NCBI GenBank assembly: GCA_013054445.1
Contig: JAAMPI010001122.1
Location: 1 to 19,277 of the forward strand
Source of the DNA: Cudoniella acicularis
Taxonomy: Eukaryota > Ascomycota > Leotiomycetes > Helotiales > Helotiaceae
Length of the DNA: 19,277 nucleotides
Direction: 5' to 3'
Below, in pieces: positions 1 to 8,623 of this stretch. Numbering within the stretch: the first letter of the stretch is position 1; the number at the start of each line of letters is the position of its first letter. A model generated the notes under the pieces. That model ran no database searches and had not been told where the DNA came from. It saw nothing but the letters and a program-made list of their open reading frames with translations. A program made the position numbers and the translations under genes.

Positions 1-1277
1 CTCTAGTACTATTGTTCTAGGTATTAAGAAGAAGAATAGATATAATATTCGTTATTATAAGGATATTATTAAGTAAGTTCTTTAAACTACCTCTATATAG
101 GGATAGAGAGATTAGCTTATAAGGAGGAGGCGTTAGTAGGTAAAGAAGTCACGTATAGTAGGAAAAGGATTTAGTATAGAACTAATCTCTAGCCCTAAGG
201 GGTCTAGAGAAGCCCTCTTTTTATTAGCTATCTACTACCGATAGGGGCCTGATACTAAGGCCTAATAATAATAGAAATCAATAGTATTATCTAGTATCCT
301 ATATTACGTATTAAGTGCCCTAGAACTATAATCCTAGATGTCAGAGGTTTACTACCGACATTATTCCGGACATCCGCCGACGATCTAAGCTACGTAACGG
401 ACGCCCCCTAGTAAGTAAGCGAACTATATCATAATAGAGTAAAGTACTATATAGAGTACGATAAACTAAAAAGGTATATTATATACTATTTAGGGGTATA
501 TAAGACAGAGTCGCTAACCTACCCCCTCTAGCCTAAGAGAGAACAGGATAGGTAATACTACCCGAATATATAGACTATCGCCGCGAGGCGCTAGTAGAAG
601 GAATAGAGGACTAAGAGTAAGGCTACTACGGCTAGGTAATAGGGCTCCGGAACTTAAGATAAAGGAAAAGAACCTAAATAAGTGCTATAATCCTAAGTAG
701 AAATATATAAAAAGGCGGGTATAATTAAGAGCTCCTTTTATAAATCAGTATTATAAGAAAAGCGACGATTATCTTAATATAAGAGCCGGTCGTCTATAGA
801 AAACTATTAAATAAGGCTATAAAAACATACCTTAGCTATAATATATATAAACTAACTATAGAATAAAGGGAGGAGCCTAAGGTCCTTACCTATGTCTATA
901 AGAACATCGAGATAGAAGTAGTTAACTAAACGACCTATCTAGTCTTAATAATTAAACTTAAGACAGGGCTATATATATATAATATATACCGACCTAATAG
1001 AGAAGGCTCGGATAAACCCGCCTACTAGTAGATCACGAGTATACCTAATACTAATAATTATATAGTAGCCGGCGATTTTAACTATTATAGACTTAAGATA
1101 TATAATCTAGACAAAACAGCTATAGATAAGATAATAGAATAGGTGATAGAAAGTTATCCTATCCTTAATAATATCGATATATTAATACGAGGAAAGGCTA
1201 TCCTAGACTTCGTGATATTAGTAATCGAGGGAATAATAGTATAGGTAGAGAGAGAGGCCGACTATAGATTAGACTAC
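1..1277 (+). mobile_element. RIP-degraded LINE, 5' part with endonuclease domain
   Basis: Remnant of a non-LTR retrotransposon. The DNA is crowded with TA and poor in CA and TG, and every frame is full of TAG/TAA, as expected of RIP. A decayed apurinic endonuclease domain is readable in the frame of position 1071. It contains GDFN (1071-1082), later LDFV near 1206-1217, and an acidic D-Y-R-L-D-Y stretch at 1260-1277 that resembles the SDH-type end of the domain once His-to-Tyr (CAC to TAC) RIP changes are allowed. The first 700 bases probably come from ORF1; a CQR-F fragment near 338-352 may be the rest of a zinc knuckle, but this is weak. The 5' end lies outside the window. Clade (Tad1-like) is an inference from the fungal host. 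Confidence 0.75.
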
Positions 1278-1661
1278 TGTTAGATATATAGTAATAAATA
1301 CTTATATCTATAATAAAAACTATTAGTAATATATATTACTAAGCAGAAGGTTCTAGAAGCTTATAGAAGCTTCTAGTGATTTCTTTTCTTGATTTATAAG
1401 CAGGTAGTAAAAACTAGTCATAGACAGTAGTTGATTTCTAATTAATAGAATCTTCTAGTCTCTTTATAAGTAGTATATATAGGTCTTCTTTGTCCTCTAG
1501 ATAGCTTCTCCCTCTAAGTAAAATAAAATATTCTTTAATACGATATAAGACTCATCGCTTAAGCGATACTTCTACTGTCTACCTTAGCCGCCTACCGACG
1601 ACTATATAGATATATCTTATATATACTATATACCGCGTACTACGGCAATACCTATCTTATA
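1278..1661 (+). mobile_element. Probable solo LTR inserted in the LINE
   Basis: A 384-bp block interrupts the LINE coding frame. It begins TGTTAGATA and ends TATCTTATA. If the last TA is a RIP-mutated CA, the ends are 8/9 matching inverted repeats of the TG...CA type. ACTAC stands directly on both sides (1273-1277 and 1662-1666), a 5-bp target duplication as made by LTR-retrotransposon integrases. Removing block plus one ACTAC joins the endonuclease frame (codons from 1275) to the reverse-transcriptase frame (codons from 1664) and gives a plausible D-Y-L-L-L junction. Inside are a heat-shock-element array, TATA sequences near 1464-1481 and AATAAA at 1522-1527, the usual U3-R order. No gag, pol or second LTR is present. 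A Copia or Gypsy origin cannot be decided. Confidence 0.62.
1345..1374 (+). promoter_or_regulatory. Heat-shock-element array in the LTR
   Basis: Six alternating pentamers in strict 5-bp phase: GAA 1346, TTC 1351, GAA 1356, TTA 1361, GAA 1366, TTC 1371. Five match the nGAAn/nTTCn heat-shock-factor unit exactly and the fourth has one mismatch. A further GAA-N2-TTC pair is at 1448-1455. The array is about 100 bp upstream of TATATATA (1474-1481), the place expected of a U3 enhancer. Binding by HSF1 is inferred from the motif only. Confidence 0.6.
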
Positions 1662-2760
1662 ACTACCTTCTACTATAGATAACTATACTAGGTTACTACT
1701 AGGAAAGGAAGAGACTAGTAGACACGAAGAAGGTTAAGCTAGAAGAGATAAGAAAGGGCTTTAGAGAAAAATAGAAGAAGCGCGACTAGATATAGAATAT
1801 AGACCTTAGCGAGCTATAGCGGCTTATAAAGGAAACCGCTAGAGAAAACAGTACTAGAGCCTTAATAGGTATAAAGGCTACGCTATAGTAGAACGACGAA
1901 CTTAAGAAAGCCTATAACGAGTTTATTAAGGTAAAAGTAATAGAGGGACACTACTAGGCTAAAGCTAAAAGAAATAGAATAAGAAAGCTATTATAGACTA
2001 TAAAGTAGAAATTCTAGTAAAACTAAATTAATAAGGTGACTATAGACAAAGACATCTACTATATTACGAACTAGAGGAACGTTAAGGCGTTATACTAGCT
2101 ATTAGCCTTAAAGGACTAAGAAGATAAAGAGATCGGGGCCTAGCTCTAGGAAATTATAAAAAGACTACTTATACTACTAGAGACGGTTAATATAGAACAG
2201 CTATTATAAGAATAGAGCGGCGGGAACCTAGAGCTAGTTATATAGGAACCGCTAATATATAACGAGGTTATAAACGCTACTATAGAAGTTATAACGACAG
2301 CGAGCGGACTAGACAGTATTATAGTCCCTATACTTAAGGCTATATAGCTAGAGATAAGCGAGACAGTAATAAGATTATTTAACGAGGCGCTAAGGATAGG
2401 CGTATACTTCTTTAAGGAGTACGAACTTATACTAATACCTAAGGCTAGGAGAGACCCGACGACGGAGAAGAGGTAGAGACCTATAGCTTTACTCTTAATA
2501 CTAGGGAAAGGACTAGAAAAGGCCGTAGTAATATAGCTAAGAAACATAGGGCTCGAAAAGGGCTAGTTTAGAGACCTCTACGTAGGGGGGATCCTAGGAA
2601 GATTAGCGATCGACTTAGTAAGGGTACTAGTATATTATATTAAGAAGAACGTAATAAGATATAAGGTAATAGCGGTAGTGCTAATAGACGTGCGGGGGGC
2701 GTTTAACGTAGTATAGCTAGAGGCGGTAATAAGAAGCCTAAGGAAACAAGTCATCTTTTT
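1662..2760 (+). mobile_element. RIP-degraded LINE, reverse transcriptase part
   Basis: Continuation of the LINE after the LTR, in a single frame (codons from 1664) with many RIP stops but no frameshift seen. The order is a charged linker (1690-2380), then reverse transcriptase blocks. These are a L-R-I-G-V-Y-F segment with I-P-K (about 2391-2445), RPIALL followed by LGK (2477-2520), and LIDVRGAFN (2681-2707), the metal-binding motif A. The last residue of GAFD has become Asn by a G-to-A change in RIP context. The copy stops just after this at about 2757, before the YADD-type box, so the catalytic C-terminal half is missing and the element is dead. Strand and class are clear; the exact family is not. 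Confidence 0.82.
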
Positions 2761-3253
2761 TACGTAACTCCGGCTTTTATCGTAAGGCTACGGTAGTAAA
2801 CTAGATAGACACTTAATCAGATTGTATTCCTACTATCTCAAAGCGTGCTAAGCTAGCGCCAAAGCTTCGCGAACGCGACGCGATTCCGACCAAAATGGCC
2901 GAAAATCGCCTCCCAGGGACACCACCACCACCACTACCCAACCAATCAGGAAGCGCCCAGGACGACGATATAGATATTATAGATTAGCCTCTCTTCTCCC
3001 CTGATTTAAACCTAATCGAGAATACCTAGTAAGAGCTTAAAAAAAAGCGTCTTTACGATGTTTTCTAAGGTTATAGCGTCTATAGGTAAGTTAGAGTATA
3101 ATAGGTAGCGTCTAGAGTCCTGTTTATAAGCTACCTAGGACATAATTAATAAGGACTTCTTCGATATACTTATTAAAAGTATACCTAGGAAGATCGCGGC
3201 CTATATCGAGGTAGGTAGGTAGTATATAAAATATTAAGCCTAAGGATTACGTA
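2761..3253 (+). mobile_element. Internally deleted Tc1/mariner-like element
   Basis: The C-terminal end of a DDE transposase is recognisable. SPDLNLIEN at 2997-3023 is the hallmark SPDLNPIEN with Pro-to-Leu (CCA to CTA, RIP). The family C-terminus is readable in another frame: D-I-I-N-K-D-F-F-D at 3139-3165, S-I-P-R-K around 3178-3192, and YIKY plus stop at 3223-3237, resembling the usual mariner ending. One indel separates the two frames. Possible terminal inverted repeats start TACGTAACTCC at 2761 and end GGATTACGTA at 3253. An ATG at 2895 with about 22 open codons may be the original start, joined by deletion near 2960 to the 3' end. At under 500 bp it is non-autonomous. Element borders are less certain than the transposase identity. 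Confidence 0.6.
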
Positions 3254-3960
3254 ATTATGTTATTTTTAGTATACGAATTAAAGAGGGATTAATTACGATT
3301 AATTTAGTCTACTTAGCTTGTTATAATAATAAGAATTACACTTTTTACTGTTAAATGAAAATCGGGTGCTGATACTAAGTTTTGGTGAGGATAAAAATCG
3401 GTTAACAGCAGTTGCGTAGTACTGTAATCTGATCAATGAATCTCTTGCACACCATTCTTGATTCGAACTTCGTCCTCTGCTATCATCAAGTAATGACAAA
3501 CCTTACATAGTCAAGCCAAAAGACACTGGCCAGTGCAAAAGCAAGTAACGCTTTGGTTGTTTCCTAGTGTAAATTTGTAAGTATAATTTTTCCACTGAGC
3601 TCTATAGAACCCATCAGTTCCTCTTCGAACACAGAACCCTTTTCGTGAAATTAACAACTAATAGTAAATCGAATGATTAAGAATTTCTCCAACCCCTCTT
3701 ACTCACAAAGCACTTGTTTAGAAGCTCCATACATTTGGAAAGATTGAACAAGATATATTCAAGGTCAATGTGCTCAAGGTCGCCTTTCTGCATAGCAAGC
3801 AGATAATCTAGTGTTATCCCAAGTTCAAGAATTGCACGATTATGTCCCGAATTCGTTAGTACATGGGGAATACAGAATTCGAGCGATCACGCACCTCTAT
3901 AATACAATCGCACAATGAATTCACCTGGCTTCGGATTTACGAATTAGAAAAAACATTTTT
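3254..3960. other. Intergenic stretch, no gene seen
   Basis: About 700 bp of AT-rich but mostly non-RIP sequence between the transposon nest and the 3' end of the minus-strand gene ending at 3961. RIP-like composition fades by about 3310. A 66-codon minus-strand frame at 3299-3499 has no recognisable domain and is not called. Confidence 0.6.
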
Positions 3961-5071
3961 CTACCTACTCTCTGGCACCGAGGACTTTTGAATAACACCT
4001 CTCTTCACCAATTCTTTATGGGTGAACTTGTAAGGGCCAATGGATTTATACAGTCGAGCAGGTTCGTTATCTGGTTGTCGACTCTGGATTTGGACATTGG
4101 TGGTATGCTCAGAACGGACTTCATCTTCTTCGGCAATATTGTAGAGATCACCATTACCGAGGTCTTCAATGGTTATAGGTAGAGTCTGTACTGCAATGCT
4201 CGAAACGTGGGACAGGCTCATGTCCGACAACATAGACCATGATTAAGTGAGTTGGGTCGTCCCGGAAATCGAAAGTGTATCAGGACCTCTGGTCCAGAAG
4301 CGCTGATAGACCCATGTGCTTTGCAAGTCTTGTTCAAAGGTATAGACAATACGAATATGCTGGCTTGCACTGCCGCTGGCGTCCGAAATATCAACGAGTG
4401 TCGAGGGACCACGAATGGTGTCATTGCCAACAGAAGTGGAGTCGCCTTCAGAGCTAACAGCAGATGTAGCGTCTGGGTTCTCTAAGAGACGCATCCTCCT
4501 TGCCAAATCTTCGTTGCTGTCTAGAACATGACGCATGAGTAGGTTGAGCTCAGACGCCGCGTTTTCGGCATTTTGAGAGGGTTGACTTAATTCGAATAAG
4601 TCAACAGACAACCCGAGAATGGAGCAGGGAAGAATTAAGGCACCATGTTAGGATCCTCAGCATTAGAGTCAAAGATGACTTGTGCGCCTCAAGTTTCTGC
4701 AAGTATCCTTTCAACTCCGGGACACTAGATGTCCAACGAACACTGTCGAGCAACCTGAGTTTCTCATCAGATTCCAAACCCTTAATACATCCATCAAGGT
4801 CCGAAAAAGTCATTACGCATCCTGTGAGTGTTACAACAACTTCGTTCACTAATATCATGGATGCCCGTTCATGATTAATGGTAGCGCTTCGTAGAAGCAA
4901 GAATTGGAGCTGCAAAAGAACTGATCGTATAGTTTCAACAGTGGTTTTGACATTCCTTATCTCTTTAAAGCCACTCGTCTTACTCGCAGAAATCTTAGAG
5001 GCGATGGATGAGACTGCTGCAGCGGCCTTGAGCAATCCTGCAATCGAGGTGACGACCGATAGAGGATCCAT
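3961..5071 (-). CDS. Stand-alone PigL_N/helo-like protein, with in-frame premature stop
   Basis: Starts at the ATG at 5071 with MDPLSVVTSIAGLLKAAA, the signature opening of the fungal helo-like/PigL_N domain that also heads many fungal NLR and ankyrin proteins. Exon 1 (5071-4644) continues with V-T-L-T-G-C and L-T-L-M-L-R-I-L blocks usual for this family. A 58-nt intron (4643-4586, GTGCCT...TTAAG) restores C-Q-P-S-Q-N; exon 2 carries ED-L-A-R-R-M and F-E-Q-D-L with VYQR. A TAA at 4245-4243 ends the frame after 256 residues. The same frame goes on for 93 codons to a TAG at 3961, with SWSMLSDMSL and S-S-I-A-V-Q-T-L-P-I, which fit the family's conserved C-terminus. So the stop looks secondary. 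No NACHT, NB-ARC or ankyrin part follows. Function unknown; related domains act in signalling or membrane disturbance. Confidence 0.75.
4586..4643 (-). other. Intron of the PigL_N-like gene
   Basis: 58 nt, donor GTGCCT and acceptor TTAAG, phase 2. A TTGACTT near the 3' end could be the branch site. It was chosen because splicing joins two frames that both match the family; the unspliced frame ends in a TGA at once. Confidence 0.65.
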
Positions 5072-5668
5072 TCCTAGGCAGCGAGGCCTATTGCAGATCC
5101 TGTCTTGAAAAATATCTGGATTTAAACAAGGCTAAAGCTAAGTGGAATGATCTAACGTTGTCTAGGATTACTCAGCTAGGGTTAGTTTCGCCTATCCCTA
5201 GCTTGTTATTTTAATTACGTAAGAAAAGGGTCACCTGCCTAAGCCCAAACCTTTATTTAAATACAAGAGCTAAAATCCTTAAAAATAAAAATCAACAACA
5301 TTAAATTATTTTTTAGTTCCTAGTTGTATAGATTTTTACTATATTCATATAAGTATATATAGATATGTCTCTACTTAGAATATAGAGGATACTTACTTAG
5401 AAATAAAGTATAGAGAAGAGGGCGAGACTATAGAAACATTATGCTTTATTAGGAGTTGAAAACAGAACTAGAAGTTTTTAGAATATAATTTTTAAGGGGT
5501 TGATTTATGAAATCATCGTAATTTGCTACCGTGTCTAAGTTTATGTATGTATATGATCCTCTACTGTTAATCACCAAAGCAAACCTTACTCTCCATTTTT
5601 ACGAAGTATTGCTTGCATGTATGCCTCCGTATAAACGACTCTACTCTCTACTCTCCACTCCTCCCCCA
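5072..5668. other. Intergenic, AT-rich, with a stem-loop
   Basis: No gene seen. It holds the likely 5' flank of the PigL_N-like gene, a 12-bp stem with a 6-nt loop at 5174-5203, and a TA-rich patch at about 5340-5440 that looks mildly RIP-affected. The plus strand becomes strongly pyrimidine-rich from 5640, which is the acidic and glycine-rich C-terminus of the next minus-strand gene. Confidence 0.5.
5174..5203. repeat. Stem-loop, 12-bp arms
   Basis: Left arm AGCTAGGGTTAG (5174-5185), loop TTTCGC, right arm CTATCCCTAGCT (5192-5203). Eleven of twelve pairs match. It lies about 100 bp upstream of the ATG at 5071. It could be a MITE tip or a chance hairpin. Confidence 0.5.
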
Positions 5669-6068
5669 CTAATGAAAACCCCTATCACTGTCATCCTCAT
5701 CATCCCCTCCCCACTCTCCCACACCCCCACCGCACTCACTCGCCGGTGGGCTCATCCCATTCCTCTCACACCACTCCCTCTCCTCCCTCTCCAACCTCAA
5801 CCCCCACATCCTTCCCTCACTTAACTTATGTCGCACACCTCCATCGCCATCCGCTTCAAACATATCCTTAAAAGCCTCGGGAATACCCTTATATTGCAAC
5901 AGCTTTTCAGCTTTTTTCAGAAAGCGAGTACCGAATGAGATGTAGATGTCGTTTTGGGGAATGGAAAGGAGAAGGGGGCAGATTTCTTTGTCCCAGGAAA
6001 AGGTAAGAAAATTTATTGGCGCTTGCTTTTCGTTTGGGGTGGTGGTGGTAAATGGGAAGTCGAGCTGC

Positions 6069-6146
6069 CTTACCGATTGGTTAGTAAGAAGGAAGAAAAA
6101 TGGGTGGGGAGTGTGATCTAGATCACAGCCCGCCAGTAACACTCAC
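6069..6146 (-). other. Last intron of the orphan gene, holding a perfect palindrome
   Basis: Donor GTGAGT (6146-6141), branch CTAAC near 6083-6079, acceptor GGTAAG ending at 6069. Phase 2; splicing gives C-L-Q-L-D-F across the join. The intron includes the 16-bp palindrome at 6112-6127. Confidence 0.7.
6112..6127. repeat. Palindrome TGTGATCTAGATCACA
   Basis: Perfect 16-bp palindrome inside the intron 6069-6146. The same core occurs upstream of the gene at 7679-7694, 7822-7837 and 7978-7993. Confidence 0.85.
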
Positions 6147-7648
6147 AAGCAACGAATCTGAAATTTCCTCCAACCAACCTCCTCCCACTTCCTCTCATCA
6201 AGTTTTCCCAGCCCAAACAATTTCCTCACCATATCACAAAACTCCTCCCTACCCAGTACTCTCGGATCACTACCAAAACCCAATTTCACCTCTGTCTTCC
6301 TCTTATTCTCCAATCCCCTCACTTTAAGATAAACATTTACCTCCTCATTATTTAATTCCTCCTTCCACCTCACATAGAAGTTTTTCACGGGAAGCTTGGG
6401 GTGCGAAGCTCGGGCTTCGGCGGCGGCAAGACCAGCTAAGTGTCCAGGGTTCTTATAAGAGGGGTTCATCCAGCGAGGAATGTAGTCTTCGGTGATAGGG
6501 GGGGTGAAAGGTGGGAATGGTTGTAGGTGAAGTGAGAGCGCTTTTGCGAATTGGTGTGGATGGAGAAGATGGTGAGCATTGTGTAGACGCGACAATATGG
6601 TTCGAGCCAACTCTCGTCGAGGTTATGGAATGGACCGAGTTTTGCTGGGGAAATGATCGTGGTGTCCATTTTTGGGAGGCCTTTAGCGGGTGTGATGAGG
6701 GGAGGGTTTTCGAAGCGGGTGGCCCAGTCGACGTGTGCTGCGTCTGTTCTGTTCTGCTTGATGGAAGGATCGGTATTGTGCCATTCTTGGATAGAACGGA
6801 CGGCTTGATGGAAGATACCGAAACATAGACGGTCGTGGTTGTTAAGATCTCTCTACTCGCCACCGGATGTGCCCAATGTGCGTGAGAAAACCAAGCGAGT
6901 CATCAAATGGGCCACTGCAATATTTGACGTACCGCTCAATATAAACCGGATACTCCTTCTCCAGGTCAACATGGAGACCAAATTCCTCCTCAAGCACATC
7001 TCTTCCCTTGACAAAGCCGTCTTCTTCTTTCCACGCGAATTTGAAAAGATCTTCCCAATTGAATAGTTGGTACATACGTGTATATTTTGCCTTTGATTAG
7101 GTTGTGTGTTTCGACAATGGGTAAGAGAGGAGGAATTGCCGGGATGAACTGAGGTCTGAGGAGCCGCAGTAGGCTGCTACTACCTTTCGTTTTTCTGTTT
7201 TTAAAGTAGGAGGAAGCGCCAAGGGATGTCTTGCCTGGACGGAAGTAGCGGGGATGCCAGAGGTGCTCGTTACTCTGTTGAGGGATATTAGTTTGGATTA
7301 TATGGATCATGGGATGATTAACTTACCCTTCCTTCTAGAACTCTGTCTTCAGCATGAATGTTAGACTCTTTTGTCTCTTCAGTGCCGTCTGGTGTTCCCA
7401 CAGCAACCAATGAGCCTTTTTCTGCAGCCTCGAGAACATTTTTATTCAAAGAGCTTTGTTCCTTTCGCTTTGGCGCTGGTTGCTGATCCTCGCCCTCAGT
7501 CGCAACCTTTCTCTTTTGAAAATTCTGGGATGGCCCAGAGCTAGTGGCTGCAGAATCTCCCGCCAAATTTTGGGGCTTTTGTGCTTTTTGAGCCTTCTTG
7601 GCTTTAGATCTCGTCGTAAGAGGCATTTTGCTTATGTTCGGTTGAGAG

Positions 7649-7670
7649 GCGGAATTGGTGCGGAATTGGT
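7649..7670. repeat. Tandem 11-bp duplication
   Basis: GCGGAATTGGT occurs twice head to tail, 23-44 bp upstream of the ATG at 7626. Probably within the 5' untranslated region. Confidence 0.7.
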
Positions 7671-7673
7671 GGT

Positions 7674-7699
7674 CTTCTTGTGATCTAGATCACGAGAAG
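7674..7699. promoter_or_regulatory. Palindromic repeat copy 1 upstream of the orphan gene
   Basis: Contains CTTCTTGTGATCTAGATCAC and continues so that 12 of 13 base pairs match across a 26-bp inverted repeat. It lies about 50 bp upstream of the ATG at 7626. A dimeric protein site is possible; no factor is proposed from sequence alone. Confidence 0.5.
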
Positions 7700-7816
7700 A
7701 TGCTGCCGATAAAAGGAGGATGACTGAAGCCCTAGGTTGATATTGGGTCCTTTTCAGAAGGGTAGAGTGGTTGAAGTTGTGATGGTGTGGGGTACGAATA
7801 TGCTGTATGGTCGGGC

Positions 7817-7836
7817 CTTCTTGTGATCTAGATAAC
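7817..7836. promoter_or_regulatory. Palindromic repeat copy 2 (one mismatch)
   Basis: Same 20-bp direct repeat as copy 1 except for one base (GATAAC in place of GATCAC), starting 143 bp from it. Confidence 0.5.
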
Positions 7837-7972
7837 GGAAAGGTGCAATTGCAAAGCGTGGTAGCCGAAGAGATTGAATATTGCCGCTTACTCGAAGAAC
7901 GTTGCTGCAGAAAATGCGAAGTTCTGTAGAAGCTATTCAGCCGCGAGGTCTCGAATGTGGTTCAAAGACACC

Positions 7973-7993
7973 CTTCTTGTGATCTAGATCACA
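7973..7993. promoter_or_regulatory. Palindromic repeat copy 3
   Basis: Same 20-bp repeat apart from its flank, with the full 16-bp palindrome TGTGATCTAGATCACA at 7978-7993, starting 156 bp from copy 2. Confidence 0.5.
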
Positions 7994-8063
7994 GTCCAGA
8001 AATCTGGAACTTAGCGAAATTCGTCTGTGTTTCCAGTATGAGAATTACTAGAATTTTTATTCT

Positions 8064-8084
8064 GTGATCGAGGCGGTCGATCAC
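8064..8084. repeat. Related inverted repeat GTGATCGA/TCGATCAC
   Basis: Eight-bp arms GTGATCGA (8064-8071) and TCGATCAC (8077-8084) around five bases. It shares the GTGATC half-site with the three copies upstream of the orphan gene, with a wider centre. Confidence 0.5.
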
Positions 8085-8372
8085 GGAAAGCAAGAGAAGA
8101 AAAGTTTGTGTAATGGAGAAGGATTGTTGAGGTGGAAGAGGTGGTAGGAGAGGTATTTATAGCCGCCAGAGATAGGAATTTTGGAAGCGAAGGCTGATTG
8201 AAGTGAATTTTGTAGGGACCGAGTTTTGGAAAGAGCGAGCCTACTAAATATCAATCCCTAAAATCCTTAAGTATCCTGCTCTGCAGAGTCCCAAAAGCAT
8301 CAAATAGCCACTAGGCGAATTCCTGGAGGATCGACTTCAGACGATAGTCTAGGATAGGTTACATCCTGTACT

Positions 8373-8397
8373 AATATCTCACAGTATTAGAGATATT
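8373..8397. repeat. Stem-loop AATATCTC/GAGATATT
   Basis: Perfect 8-bp arms (8373-8380 and 8390-8397) separated by nine bases, downstream of the GNA1 gene's stop. Role unknown. Confidence 0.5.
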
Positions 8398-8623
8398 GAG
8401 AGTGCTGGTGAGATGTCGCGATACTGAAGGCTTCACGCTAGAAGAGATAGATATATGTAAAGATAGAAATATATTCGCCGATAAATTTCGTGCAAATCGT
8501 AACTTTTATCATTGTATCTAAACCAGGCCTTCTCTCTAAAGCAGCCAGTAATATCTATCCCTACAAAACAGAAGCTATAATACAGTCAACACTGCCCCCG
8601 CACTTCTCAATTTGGATTATGGA

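Larger units (their letters stand above)
5669..7626 (-). pseudogene. Orphan gene with nuclear-type N-terminus, probably frameshifted
   Basis: I do not recognise the family. The ATG at 7626 opens an exon of 100 codons ending in a good donor (AGG|GTAAGT, 7326). It begins MPLTTRSKAKKAQKAQ and has further basic patches (QKRKV, APKRKE), so nuclear location is likely. A 236-nt intron (7326-7091) would join in phase to the frame starting A-K-Y-T-R-M-Y-Q-L-F-N-W, coding to about 6850. Coding then jumps frame at a CT repeat (6848-6854), runs with N-N-H-D-R-L-C-F-G-I-F to about 6505, and jumps again at a run of seven G (6498-6504) into I-P-R-W-M-N-P-S...N-F-Y-V-R-W. A clear 78-nt intron (6146-6069) follows, then an acidic, Gly-rich C-terminus with stop at 5669. 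Both jumps need only 1-2 bases. Alternatives: extra introns, or a gene starting at the ATG at 7075 with 7626-7327 separate. Confidence 0.55.
7627..8623. other. Upstream region of the orphan gene, palindrome-bearing
   Basis: About 1 kb between the ATG at 7626 and the 3' end of GNA1 at 8624. It carries three copies of a 20-bp direct repeat whose core is a palindrome (7674, 7817, 7973), a looser relative (8064-8084), a tandem 11-bp repeat (7649-7670) and an AATATCTC/GAGATATT stem-loop (8373-8397). No gene seen. Confidence 0.6.

Noticed and set aside
1551..1568. TCGCTTAAGCGA palindrome in the LTR as a separate regulatory site
   Set aside because: It lies in the R/U5-like part of the LTR after AATAAA, and a single short palindrome there gives no basis for a function.
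2146..2547. Minus-strand open frame of 133 codons within the transposon nest
   Set aside because: It is antisense to the LINE reverse transcriptase. RIP has removed minus-strand stops by chance, and the hydrophobic Ser/Ile/Leu-rich translation is what antisense RIP DNA gives.
6511..6828. Plus-strand open frame of 105 codons opposite the orphan gene
   Set aside because: It is antisense to the better supported minus-strand coding and has no domain or splice context.
7201..7310. Possible extra exon of the orphan gene (acceptor CTCAACAG, reading S-N-E-H-L-W)
   Set aside because: The acceptor is good and in phase with the first exon, but the only good donor after it (AAAG|GTAGTA) leads to the wrong frame for the strongly coding F-N-W-E-D-L-F segment. 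The longer 236-nt intron fits better; not excluded.
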